NCBI GenBank assembly: GCA_964505995.1
Contig: CAZDLB010000106.1
Location: 1 to 5,626 of the forward strand
Length of the DNA: 5,626 bases
Origin: JAJRVH01 sp964505995
GTDB lineage: Bacteria; Pseudomonadota; Zetaproteobacteria; Mariprofundales; Mariprofundaceae
Direction of reading: 5' to 3'
Part shown: one piece after another, positions 1 through 4,871 of the stretch
Position numbering within the stretch: position 1 is the stretch's first letter
How the letters are laid out: the number at the start of each line of letters is the position of its first letter
Position numbers and translations under genes: made by a program
Notes under the pieces: model-generated
What the model was told of the DNA's origin: nothing
The model's database searches: none
The model's input: the letters and a program-made list of their open reading frames with translations, nothing else

Positions 1-419
1 TGACGCTCCAGAAGCCTGGCCGTCACCCCCTGGCCTGCGACGCGGGTATGCGTAAAGCTGCCATCATGCACCCGATGCACGCCGCATGACGGGCTGTTTT
101 CCTTCAGAATAGCAAGCCGAATGCGATGCCGCAAACATGCGGCCAGCGCCGCCTCGGCGCCATCGACAAAGGCGCTGGTGACATCCGAGCCATCCTCGCG
201 AACCACCCTTGAGCTGCCCCGGAGAACCGCCTCGGCATCGCCATCCTCGATCTCGGCAGGCTCCCTTGGCACCGGCAGGCCGCCGGCACACTCCGGACAG
301 AACGGCACGATCCGTCCCTCGCGCGCCCATGCATCCAGAAGTCCGTGCACTGCCGAATCCTTCCCGTCGTAGCGCACCTTCTCGCCCATCAGGCAGGCGG
401 AAACCAGTATCTTCTGCAT
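1..419 (-). CDS. DUF523 / TudS-type [4Fe-4S] desulfidase, C-terminus cut off by window edge
   Basis: The 139 visible codons read as a DUF523 protein. DUF523 includes TudS, a [4Fe-4S] enzyme that removes sulfur from thiouracil, and the catalytic half of RudS, which removes 4-thiouridine from tRNA. Seen: SACLMGEKVRYDG at residues 7-19, FCPECAGGLPVPREP at 40-54, LKENSPSCG at 105-113. The three family cysteines expected to hold the cluster fit C9, C41 and C112; C44 and C95 are extra. A stand-alone member is usually about 150-160 residues, so only a short C-terminal piece should be missing beyond position 1. The start follows a weak GGGA. The gene lies 31 bases behind the Pyr_excise-DUF1722 gene on the same strand and is probably cotranscribed with it. 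Family assignment is firm; the substrate (free thiobase or tRNA) is inference. Confidence 0.85.
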   Translation of the reverse strand, partial: MQKILVSACLMGEKVRYDGKDSAVHGLLDAWAREGRIVPFCPECAGGLPVPREPAEIEDGDAEAVLRGSSRVVREDGSDVTSAFVDGAEAALAACLRHRIRLAILKENSPSCGVHRVHDGSFTHTRVAGQGVTARLLER

Positions 420-450
420 GTTCCCAGCTTGGATGATGCGTGCGGTTTAA

Positions 451-1155
451 TCAAGCCAAAGGATTCGACTCGATCACTCCGGCCAGTGCCGTGGAATGCA
501 GAAGATAGATAATATCCTCCTGTTTCGCCCGCCGTTGAATCTCGTGCAGCATCCTGGTCTCGTCCTCCGGCGGCCGACCGGCATCCTCAAGATACCCCCA
601 GAGATGCAGCAGCATGTTCCGCCTTCGGCCTGATTGTGCGGGCCGGCGCAGAGCCCGGCAGAGAATATCGGCCAGCTCCGCCATATCCTTCGCATAGCGC
701 CCATGGGCAACCTCCGGGCCCAGGCTTCGATAGAGGCCGGGATCTGCAGCCATGACGGAGTACTTATGCTGCGCCCAGAGCTGCTGGGCATTACCGGGCA
801 ATGGAATCCGGGGGCGTGCTGAAGGGCCGACGGAATCGCGTTGCTTTTCGGCCAGCAAGGCCAGCTGTTCGGCCGGTGTGTTGATGAATGTTGCGGGCCA
901 CCGGGTATGGCCCGGCGCTCCATCCACCGGCAATGGTGATTGATGCCGGTACCCCCGCAGCGCCATCTCCGCGACCAGAAGGCTGTGGCGTTGTCTCAGC
1001 GCCTGCAGGCAGCCAACCCAGCGCAGGGTTTCGGGGTGACGGGCATAACCCTTTCTCCCGAAATGCAGGATATTGAACAGCCCGTGCAGCTCACGGTGTT
1101 CACCCAACAGTCGCTTGCGATCCAGATAGCCCGGATGCAGATCCCAGATGCGCAT
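451..1155 (-). CDS. Pyrimidine-dimer glycosylase-like (Pyr_excise) domain fused to DUF1722
   Basis: A 234-residue, probably cytoplasmic, two-domain protein. Residues 1-75 match the T4 endonuclease V-like family: MRIWDLHPGYLDRKRLLGEH then RELHG, followed by GRKGYARHPETLRW and VAEMALRGYRHQSPL. E22 aligns with the catalytic Glu23 of T4 endonuclease V. Residues 120-225 match DUF1722, the domain of E. coli YbgA and of the C-terminal half of RudS: LWAQHKYSVMA (127-136), LYRSLG, RRNMLLHLWGYLED (178-191). The linker at 76-119 is Pro/Arg-rich. The start has a good ribosome site (AAGGTAGGG) and lies 28 bases after the heme-protein stop, so one operon is likely. Known: endonuclease V excises cyclobutane pyrimidine dimers; DUF1722 contributes tRNA binding in RudS. 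Odd: the residue after Met1 is Arg, so the usual N-terminal Thr nucleophile is absent. Both domains are recognisable, DUF1722 being somewhat divergent at its C-terminus. Confidence 0.85.
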   Translation of the reverse strand: MRIWDLHPGYLDRKRLLGEHRELHGLFNILHFGRKGYARHPETLRWVGCLQALRQRHSLLVAEMALRGYRHQSPLPVDGAPGHTRWPATFINTPAEQLALLAEKQRDSVGPSARPRIPLPGNAQQLWAQHKYSVMAADPGLYRSLGPEVAHGRYAKDMAELADILCRALRRPAQSGRRRNMLLHLWGYLEDAGRPPEDETRMLHEIQRRAKQEDIIYLLHSTALAGVIESNPLA

Positions 1156-1183
1156 AAAACCCTACCTTCAGCAACCGTTTCCG

Positions 1184-1423
1184 TTATTCCGCTTTGGGCT
1201 TCTTCTTGATTTTTTCGATTTGCTGGCGCATATGCCTGGAAAGATTGAACCCGTTCTGCTTGAACTCACGGCCGAACTTATTCAGCGCATGCATATCCTG
1301 AAAATGGCATGTCCGACAGTCTGCATCAATCTGTCGGGAAAAAGCAGGCGTTGCCAAAGCAAGGTCGGCGATAGAAAAGCTCAGGATGGCAGCTGCTATC
1401 AGAGTCACTATGTTAAGTCTCAT
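1184..1423 (-). CDS. Small exported monoheme c-type cytochrome-like protein
   Basis: A 79-residue protein. Residues 1-25 look like a Sec signal peptide (MRLN, then a hydrophobic stretch ending ADLALA). A single heme-attachment motif CRTCH sits at 36-40, followed by MHALNKFGREFKQNGF (44-59) and a very basic tail ending KIKKKPKAE. The spacing CxxCH then a FGRxFKxNG-type motif resembles the N-terminal heme segment of larger periplasmic CXXCH proteins, here without the long domain that normally follows. Heme would be attached in the periplasm; the distal ligand is not obvious (M44, H45, H64 or M65 are candidates). I chose ATG 1423 over the in-frame ATG at 1447 because it has AGGGGA just upstream, gives a clean signal peptide, and overlaps the regulator stop as ATGA, the pattern of translational coupling. 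Its role is unknown: an electron donor or redox sensor is conceivable, but the sequence does not decide. Confidence 0.72.
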   Translation of the reverse strand: MRLNIVTLIAAAILSFSIADLALATPAFSRQIDADCRTCHFQDMHALNKFGREFKQNGFNLSRHMRQQIEKIKKKPKAE

Positions 1424-2322
1424 GATGCTTCCCCTGTGTTTGCCCATGAGCGCAGCATCTGTATGGCTGCAAGTGGTTCCTGCGGCAGAACGGTCACAAA
1501 CATTTCCCTCAGGCGCGCTCCATGCCGCAGCGAAAAATCACCGCCTACGGCCAGCGGAACTGGTGATGCGTTTTTTAACTGCAATAATTGCGCCTTCCAA
1601 TCCCCAACGGGCTCGGCATCTTCCCAGATCAGACCGCCTGCAGCGTCACTTTCTTGCAACAGCCCGGCATAGGCAAGCGGTCTGGGTGCGGGGCCCATCC
1701 AGCGTGCATCAAGTCCTGCTTCCCGGGCCATGACCTCGAATACTCGCGCCTGTAAATCATCGCCTGAGGCCAGGCAACGACTCATCAGGATAGGACGAAC
1801 CCGTGCGTTAACTTCTGCACCGGCGCTGCGCTGATCCATATACAGATTCACCGCCTGCATCAGCATGGACCGGAAAGCCCATCGCTCCGGTACCTCGGAA
1901 TGCTGCACCTGCAAAAGGGCCGGTTGTATCAGCTCGCCGAGCAGAGCGTGCAACGGATACACCTCGCCGGCACGACGTAGCACCGATAGCGCTTTCGGCG
2001 CATTTAGCTCGTAAAGCGTGTCCATCAACTGTTTACGCAAAGCCGGCCAGTGCGATGCCGTCTCCCGGTGTGTACTAGCTCCGGATAAAACCTCCCGGAC
2101 ACGACCTACGGGAATCCCCTGATCAATCAAACGGACGATCCGATGAACCAACTGGATATCCATCTCGGAGTAAAGACGGTGGCCCTTTGGCGTCCGCCCT
2201 GGCTTGATAAGGCCATAGCGGCGCTCCCAGGCGCGCAAGGTGACGGGCAATACACCGGTTACCCGAGCCACGTGGCGGATCGGGAAACGTTTTAAATCCG
2301 GAGCGGGGGCAAGGGCAGACAT
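1420..2322 (-). CDS. MerR-family transcriptional regulator with degenerate cobalamin-binding-type C-terminus (BluR/LitR-like)
   Basis: A 300-residue regulator. The MerR winged-helix domain is at about 13-81: FPIRHVARVTGVLPVTLRAW, ERRYGLIKPGRTPKGHRLYS, then DIQLVHRIVRLIDQGIPVGR. Residues 92-295 fit the helical bundle plus Rossmann-type fold of CarH/LitR proteins, but the B12 signatures are lost. The position of the E/DxHxxG motif reads GDDLQAR (187-193), with Leu190 for the cobalt-ligating His. The Glu-His of the helical bundle reads Glu146-Arg147. Direct B12 photosensing is therefore unlikely. The closest known arrangement is E. coli BluR (YcgE), a MerR-type repressor controlled by a BLUF protein, and a BLUF gene is encoded in the divergent arm here. 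I chose ATG 2322 rather than an upstream in-frame start because the HTH begins where expected and longer versions run into the inverted repeat. No good ribosome site precedes it. It is probably autoregulated through the adjacent repeat. Confidence 0.85.
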   Translation of the reverse strand: MSALAPAPDLKRFPIRHVARVTGVLPVTLRAWERRYGLIKPGRTPKGHRLYSEMDIQLVHRIVRLIDQGIPVGRVREVLSGASTHRETASHWPALRKQLMDTLYELNAPKALSVLRRAGEVYPLHALLGELIQPALLQVQHSEVPERWAFRSMLMQAVNLYMDQRSAGAEVNARVRPILMSRCLASGDDLQARVFEVMAREAGLDARWMGPAPRPLAYAGLLQESDAAGGLIWEDAEPVGDWKAQLLQLKNASPVPLAVGGDFSLRHGARLREMFVTVLPQEPLAAIQMLRSWANTGEAS

Positions 2323-2332
2323 GGCAGCAACC

Positions 2333-2339
2333 GTACAAG
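2333..2339 (+). promoter_or_regulatory. Extra operator half-site GTACAAG
   Basis: CGTACAAG here matches one arm of the main inverted repeat (TGTACAAG) at 7 of 8 positions. It lies 24 bases from that repeat and just inside the expected 5' end of the regulator transcript. It could be an auxiliary regulator contact. No clear partner arm is present, so chance is possible. Confidence 0.35.
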
Positions 2340-2354
2340 AAATGTGCAGCAAAC

Positions 2355-2383
2355 GCAATAAAACTTGTACATTAATTGTACAA
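2355..2383 (-). promoter_or_regulatory. Candidate promoter for the leftward regulator operon
   Basis: On the minus strand a TTGTAC -35-like element (2383-2378), which is one arm of the inverted repeat, is followed after 17 bases by TATTGC (2360-2355) as a poor -10. Transcription would start near 2348. The spacing is ideal but the -10 matches only 3 of 6 bases, so this is tentative. A weak promoter overlapped by a repressor site would fit light-induced derepression. Confidence 0.3.
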
Positions 2384-2384
2384 G
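2364..2384. promoter_or_regulatory. Perfect inverted repeat, probable operator of the MerR-type regulator
   Basis: CTTGTACA (2364-2371), five bases TTAAT, then TGTACAAG (2377-2384): perfect 8-base arms in the 93-base gap between the divergent regulator and peroxidase genes. TTGTACA/TGTACAA elements are, to my knowledge, typical operators of LitR/CarH-type light regulators, where they overlap the -35 region. TTGTAC also works as a -35-like element on each strand here, so one bound dimer could close both promoters. The repeat itself is seen directly; the protein that binds it is inferred from position. Confidence 0.8.
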
Positions 2385-2393
2385 GATTAGTTT
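2365..2393 (+). promoter_or_regulatory. Candidate promoter for the peroxidase-BLUF operon
   Basis: TTGTAC (2365-2370), the left arm of the inverted repeat, is followed after 17 bases by TAGTTT (2388-2393). The -10 is weak (3 of 6 matches). The arrangement mirrors the leftward candidate, with the right repeat arm lying in the spacer. Tentative. Confidence 0.3.
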
Positions 2394-2402
2394 CGCCACC
2401 AT

Positions 2403-2410
2403 AAAGGAGG
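2403..2410 (+). promoter_or_regulatory. Strong ribosome binding site deciding the peroxidase start
   Basis: AAAGGAGG ends five bases before ATG 2416. It fixes that start and rules out the longer in-frame reading, which begins with a TTG inside the operator. Confidence 0.8.
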
Positions 2411-2415
2411 ACAAT

Positions 2416-2958
2416 ATGCGCCATTTGTTATGGACCGCCCTTATGTTTTCAAGCCATGCGCTAGCAGAAAATTCTTGTCCACCACTGCTGAAGCATACCC
2501 TGGAAACACTAGAAGATCATAAGCCGGTGAATTTTTGCACGGCCTATCTCGGAAAAGTCCTACTCGTCGTCAATACAGCAAGCCGCTGTGCATACACGCG
2601 CCAGTATCAGGGGCTGGGAAAATTATACAATGATTTTCGCGAGAGGGGACTGGTCGTGCTCGGCTTTCCATCCAATGATTTCGGCCATCAGGAGCCCGGA
2701 ACCGAGACTGAGATCAGATCATTCTGCAGTCTCACCTACGATGTGACTTTTCCGATGTTCGCCAAATCGCATGTGCGCGAGGGCCTTGCCTCGCCGTTTT
2801 ACAGAAGTCTGGCAGCGGCCTCGGGAGAGTATCCGCAATGGAACTTCCATAAATACCTGATCGGCCGCGACGGCCGCCTCATCACCAGTTTCGCCAGCCA
2901 TATCGAACCGAACAGCCAGAAGCTGATATCCGCGATTACGCAAGCCCTGGAGGAATAA
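2416..2958 (+). CDS. Exported Cys-type glutathione peroxidase family protein
   Basis: A 180-residue peroxidase that would reduce hydrogen peroxide or organic hydroperoxides using thioredoxin or glutathione. The catalytic tetrad is visible: C58 in NTASRCAYT (in place of selenocysteine), Q92 in NDFGHQEPG (87-95), W142 and N143 in WNFHKYLIGRDG. C104 in EIRSFC lies near the place of the resolving Cys in thioredoxin-dependent members. VTFPMF (110-115) is another family block. Unlike the cytoplasmic E. coli BtuE, the N-terminus MRHLLWTALMFSSHALA looks like a short signal peptide, with likely cleavage before Glu18, so a periplasmic location is inferred. C21 and C41 are additional cysteines in the mature N-terminus. 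The stop lies two bases before the BLUF start and the BLUF ribosome site is within its last codons, so the two form an operon. Base composition is noticeably more AT-rich than the genes right of 3437. Confidence 0.9.
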   Translation: MRHLLWTALMFSSHALAENSCPPLLKHTLETLEDHKPVNFCTAYLGKVLLVVNTASRCAYTRQYQGLGKLYNDFRERGLVVLGFPSNDFGHQEPGTETEIRSFCSLTYDVTFPMFAKSHVREGLASPFYRSLAAASGEYPQWNFHKYLIGRDGRLITSFASHIEPNSQKLISAITQALEE

Positions 2959-2960
2959 AT

Positions 2961-3407
2961 ATGCTAGTGCGCCTTATTTATGCCAGCCGTCCATCCCGAG
3001 CACTTGCAATCCATGAGGTTGACGAAATCCTCAAAGTTTCCAAACACAACAACGCAGCCAAGCATATCTCGGGGGTACTTATTTACGGCGACTATTTCTT
3101 TATGCAGTGCCTAGAGGGTCCGCGCAACGAGGTAAATGAAACCTATTTAAGGATTTGCCGCGATGACCGACATCATGATTGCATATTGATGCTTTACGAA
3201 CAGGTGGACTGCAGAATCTTTGGCCACTGGGCCATGGGGCGTATCCAATACAAGGCCAAGTCAAGCTCACTGGCGATGAAATATTCCCCGCACGGCTATC
3301 TCGACCCTTATGCGATGACCAGCACCCAAGCAGAAAAGTTCATGCGCGAACTTGGAGAGTTCGCGAAGGCTGCGGAGAAGAAAAGGTTAAACAAAAGCCT
3401 AGGCTAA
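2961..3407 (+). CDS. Short BLUF-domain blue-light photoreceptor
   Basis: A 148-residue stand-alone BLUF protein of the PixD/BlrB size class. It should bind FAD and sense blue light through hydrogen-bond rearrangement at the flavin. Key residues are in place: Y7 (RLIYAS), N31 (HNNAAKHISGVLIY), Q49 (FFMQCLEG), W90 and M92 (GHWAMG). NETYLRICRDDRHH (59-72) is a further conserved block. The BLUF core ends near residue 95 and is followed by about 50 residues that would form the usual C-terminal helices, ending in a basic tail (AAEKKRLNKSLG). No EAL, GGDEF or other output domain is attached, so signalling must go through a partner protein. The MerR regulator encoded in the divergent arm is the best candidate, by analogy with E. 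coli BluF and BluR. Ribosome site GGAGGAA lies at 2949-2955. Identity is firm; the partner is inference. Confidence 0.93.
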   Translation: MLVRLIYASRPSRALAIHEVDEILKVSKHNNAAKHISGVLIYGDYFFMQCLEGPRNEVNETYLRICRDDRHHDCILMLYEQVDCRIFGHWAMGRIQYKAKSSSLAMKYSPHGYLDPYAMTSTQAEKFMRELGEFAKAAEKKRLNKSLG

Positions 3408-3436
3408 GCTGGAACAAGGGAAATATAAATCGCCTG

Positions 3437-3970
3437 TCACCCCTGCTTCTGATAGGTGCCGACGAGCTGCGCCTCGGCCAGCACATGACCCTCCATGGCC
3501 TTCAATAGCTCCGCTTTCGTCGGGTGGTCAAGGTCGGGCAGGCGCGTATCCAGCGCATAGAGCTTGAAATAGTAGCGATGCCGACCGATCGGCGGGCAGG
3601 GGCCGCCATAGTCGGCGCGCTGCCAGTCGTTCAGGCCGACCCCTGTACCGGCGGGCAGCTCGCTGACCGCCTCGGGCAGCGAAGGCGTATCCGGCGGCAG
3701 GTTGTAGAGCAGCCAGTGCACCCAGGTCATCTTCGGTGCGTCCGGATCCGGCGCATCGGGGTCATCGACGATCAGCACCAGGCTCCGCGCGCCATCCGGG
3801 ATGCCATGAAATTCCAGCGGCGGCGAGATATCCTCGCCCTCGCAGGTGTAGGTGGCGGGTATCGCGCTCCCGTTCCCGAAAGCGGACGACGTGATCTCCA
3901 TGGCCATGACTTCACCTCCCGGGCAGGCAAGCAGGCCTGCCAGCATCATCGGCATTGCAATCCAGCGCAT
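3437..3970 (-). CDS. PEBP family protein (YbhB/YbcL-like), start uncertain
   Basis: A phosphatidylethanolamine-binding / Raf-kinase-inhibitor-like protein. Family blocks are YTCEGEDISPPLEF (41-54), DDPDAPDPDAPK (69-80), WVHWLLYNLPPDT (83-95), LNDW (113-116), YGGPCPPIGRHRYYFKLYAL (121-140) and EGHVLAEAQLVGTY (160-173). The bacterial role is unclear; a ligand-binding pocket for an anionic group is the family feature. Two starts are credible. ATG 3970 gives 177 residues whose first 23 resemble a signal peptide (hydrophobic core, VMA before Met24; C16 in LLAC is a possible lipobox), so periplasmic like YbcL. ATG 3907 gives 156 residues, cytoplasmic like YbhB, and has a far stronger ribosome site. 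The gene is convergent with BLUF (29 bases apart) and divergent from the MipA gene. Nothing ties it to the light-response genes except position. Confidence 0.88.
   Translation of the reverse strand: MRWIAMPMMLAGLLACPGGEVMAMEITSSAFGNGSAIPATYTCEGEDISPPLEFHGIPDGARSLVLIVDDPDAPDPDAPKMTWVHWLLYNLPPDTPSLPEAVSELPAGTGVGLNDWQRADYGGPCPPIGRHRYYFKLYALDTRLPDLDHPTKAELLKAMEGHVLAEAQLVGTYQKQG
3911..3920 (-). promoter_or_regulatory. Strong internal ribosome site favouring the shorter PEBP start
   Basis: The minus strand reads GGGAGGTGAA three bases before ATG 3907, an almost ideal Shine-Dalgarno sequence. The upstream start at 3970 has only GGGTAT. This supports a 156-residue cytoplasmic product, alone or alongside the longer one. 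Confidence 0.55.
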
Positions 3971-3976
3971 ATACCC

Positions 3977-3985
3977 ATACTAGCA
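3977..3985 (-). promoter_or_regulatory. Candidate extended -10 of the PEBP gene
   Basis: TGCTAGTAT on the minus strand fits an extended -10 (TGn plus TAGTAT, 4 of 6). The transcript would begin at about 3970, on or next to the upstream ATG. The message would then be either leaderless from 3970 or have a leader of about 63 bases before the well-spaced start at 3907. No good -35 is seen. Confidence 0.3.
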
Positions 3986-4026
3986 CAGGGCTTGTCCGTC
4001 GGCAGGCCGATGCCAGCCTTGGTCGG

Positions 4027-4851
4027 ATGAAACTTCTGTCGTCCACGATGCTGCTGGCTCTGCTCCTGGTTCCATGCATCGCGCCGGCTGCCGGCTCACA
4101 AGAGGCACTGCCCCGCTGGGAAGCGGGTCTGGCCATCGGCGCCCTGTCGCTGCCGCAGTACATGGGCAGCGACGAGCGCTATGCGCTGGTCGTGCCGCTT
4201 CCGTTCATCATCTACCGCGGCGATCGCGTGAAGGTGGACCGCTCCGGCATCCGCGCCGAGCTGTTCGGCCTGAACCGCCTGAGTCTCGATGCCTCCTTCG
4301 GCGGCGGCCTGCCGGTGCGCAATTCCAACCGCGCCCGAGCCGGCATGACGGAACTGAAGTTCTCCTTTCAGGCCGGCCCTCGCCTGAATCTCCGGCTGCA
4401 CGAGGATTCGGAGCACAGTCTCGTATCCCTGTTGCGGCTGCCGCTGCGCTGGGGCATCGATACGGCCGGTACCTCGCTCGGCTGGCTGTCCGAGCCGGAG
4501 CTCGAGATCCGCTGGCATCCGGACCATGCAACCGATCTGCGCCTGGGCATGGGGGCTTTGTATGCCTCGGCCCGCTTCAACCACACGTATTACAGCGTCG
4601 AACCGCAGTACGCGACCCCGACCCGCCCGGCCTACCGGGCCAGCGGCGGTCTGCATTCGCTGTTCATCAAGGCCCTGGCCACGTATCGCTGGAGTGATGA
4701 CATCCGCCTGTTCGCCTCCATACGCTACCGCAACCTCAGCCCCGGCGTGGTCGCCGACAGCCCGCTGGTGCGCGATCGCAACTATCTGACCGGCGTCATC
4801 GGCATGGCCTGGAGCTTCTGGACATCGAAGGAGATGGTCGCCGCGGACTGA
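4027..4851 (+). CDS. MipA/OmpV family outer-membrane protein
   Basis: A 274-residue protein with a clear signal peptide (MKLLSSTMLLALLLVPCIAP then AAG, cleavage near residue 22-23). The mature part is a series of amphipathic beta strands typical of the MipA/OmpV barrel: WEAGLAIGALSLPQYMGSDE, then PLPFIIYRGDRVKVDRSGIR, LDASFGGGLPV, LRLGMGALYASARFNHTYYS, ALATYRWSDDIRLFASIRYR and LTGVIGMAWSF near the end. E. coli MipA is linked to the murein enzymes MltA and PBP1b; other members are porin- or adhesin-like, so the precise job here is open. ATG 4027 was chosen because it gives the signal peptide directly; the longer in-frame reading from 3955 places 24 polar residues before it. Barrel proteins usually end in an aromatic residue, but this one carries about nine more residues (TSKEMVAAD) after AWSFW. 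It is GC-rich, like the following gene. Confidence 0.87.
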   Translation: MKLLSSTMLLALLLVPCIAPAAGSQEALPRWEAGLAIGALSLPQYMGSDERYALVVPLPFIIYRGDRVKVDRSGIRAELFGLNRLSLDASFGGGLPVRNSNRARAGMTELKFSFQAGPRLNLRLHEDSEHSLVSLLRLPLRWGIDTAGTSLGWLSEPELEIRWHPDHATDLRLGMGALYASARFNHTYYSVEPQYATPTRPAYRASGGLHSLFIKALATYRWSDDIRLFASIRYRNLSPGVVADSPLVRDRNYLTGVIGMAWSFWTSKEMVAAD

Positions 4852-4855
4852 CCGC

Positions 4856-4871
4856 CCGCCTGAGAAGGCGG
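4856..4871 (+). terminator. Small GC hairpin after the MipA gene, weak terminator candidate
   Basis: CCGCC (4856-4860), loop TGAGAA, GGCGG (4867-4871), starting four bases after the stop. Only a short, interrupted T stretch follows (GTTTCTC at 4878-4884), so intrinsic termination would be weak. A competing pairing GCCTG/CAGGC (4858-4862 with 4872-4876) is also possible. Confidence 0.3.

Noticed and set aside
1148..1672. 174-codon plus-strand open frame across the heme protein and the end of the regulator
   Set aside because: It overlaps two supported minus-strand genes, has no good ribosome site, and its product shows no recognisable domain.
1420..2322. Regulator called a B12-dependent CarH/LitR photoreceptor
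   Set aside because: The residues that ligate and cover cobalamin are replaced (Leu190 for the ligating His, Arg147 for the bundle His), so only the fold, not the cofactor, can be claimed.
2323..2424. N-terminal extension of the MerR regulator to 2424
   Set aside because: It would translate through the operator and past the promoter candidates, and adds 34 residues not seen in MerR proteins before the HTH.
3396..3405. AGCCTAGGCT palindrome at the end of the BLUF gene as a terminator
   Set aside because: It is a perfect palindrome with no loop and no T run follows, so it cannot act as an intrinsic terminator.
3524..4030. 168-codon plus-strand open frame opposite the PEBP gene
   Set aside because: No family blocks and a composition typical of a shadow frame. 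The minus strand carries unmistakable PEBP motifs.
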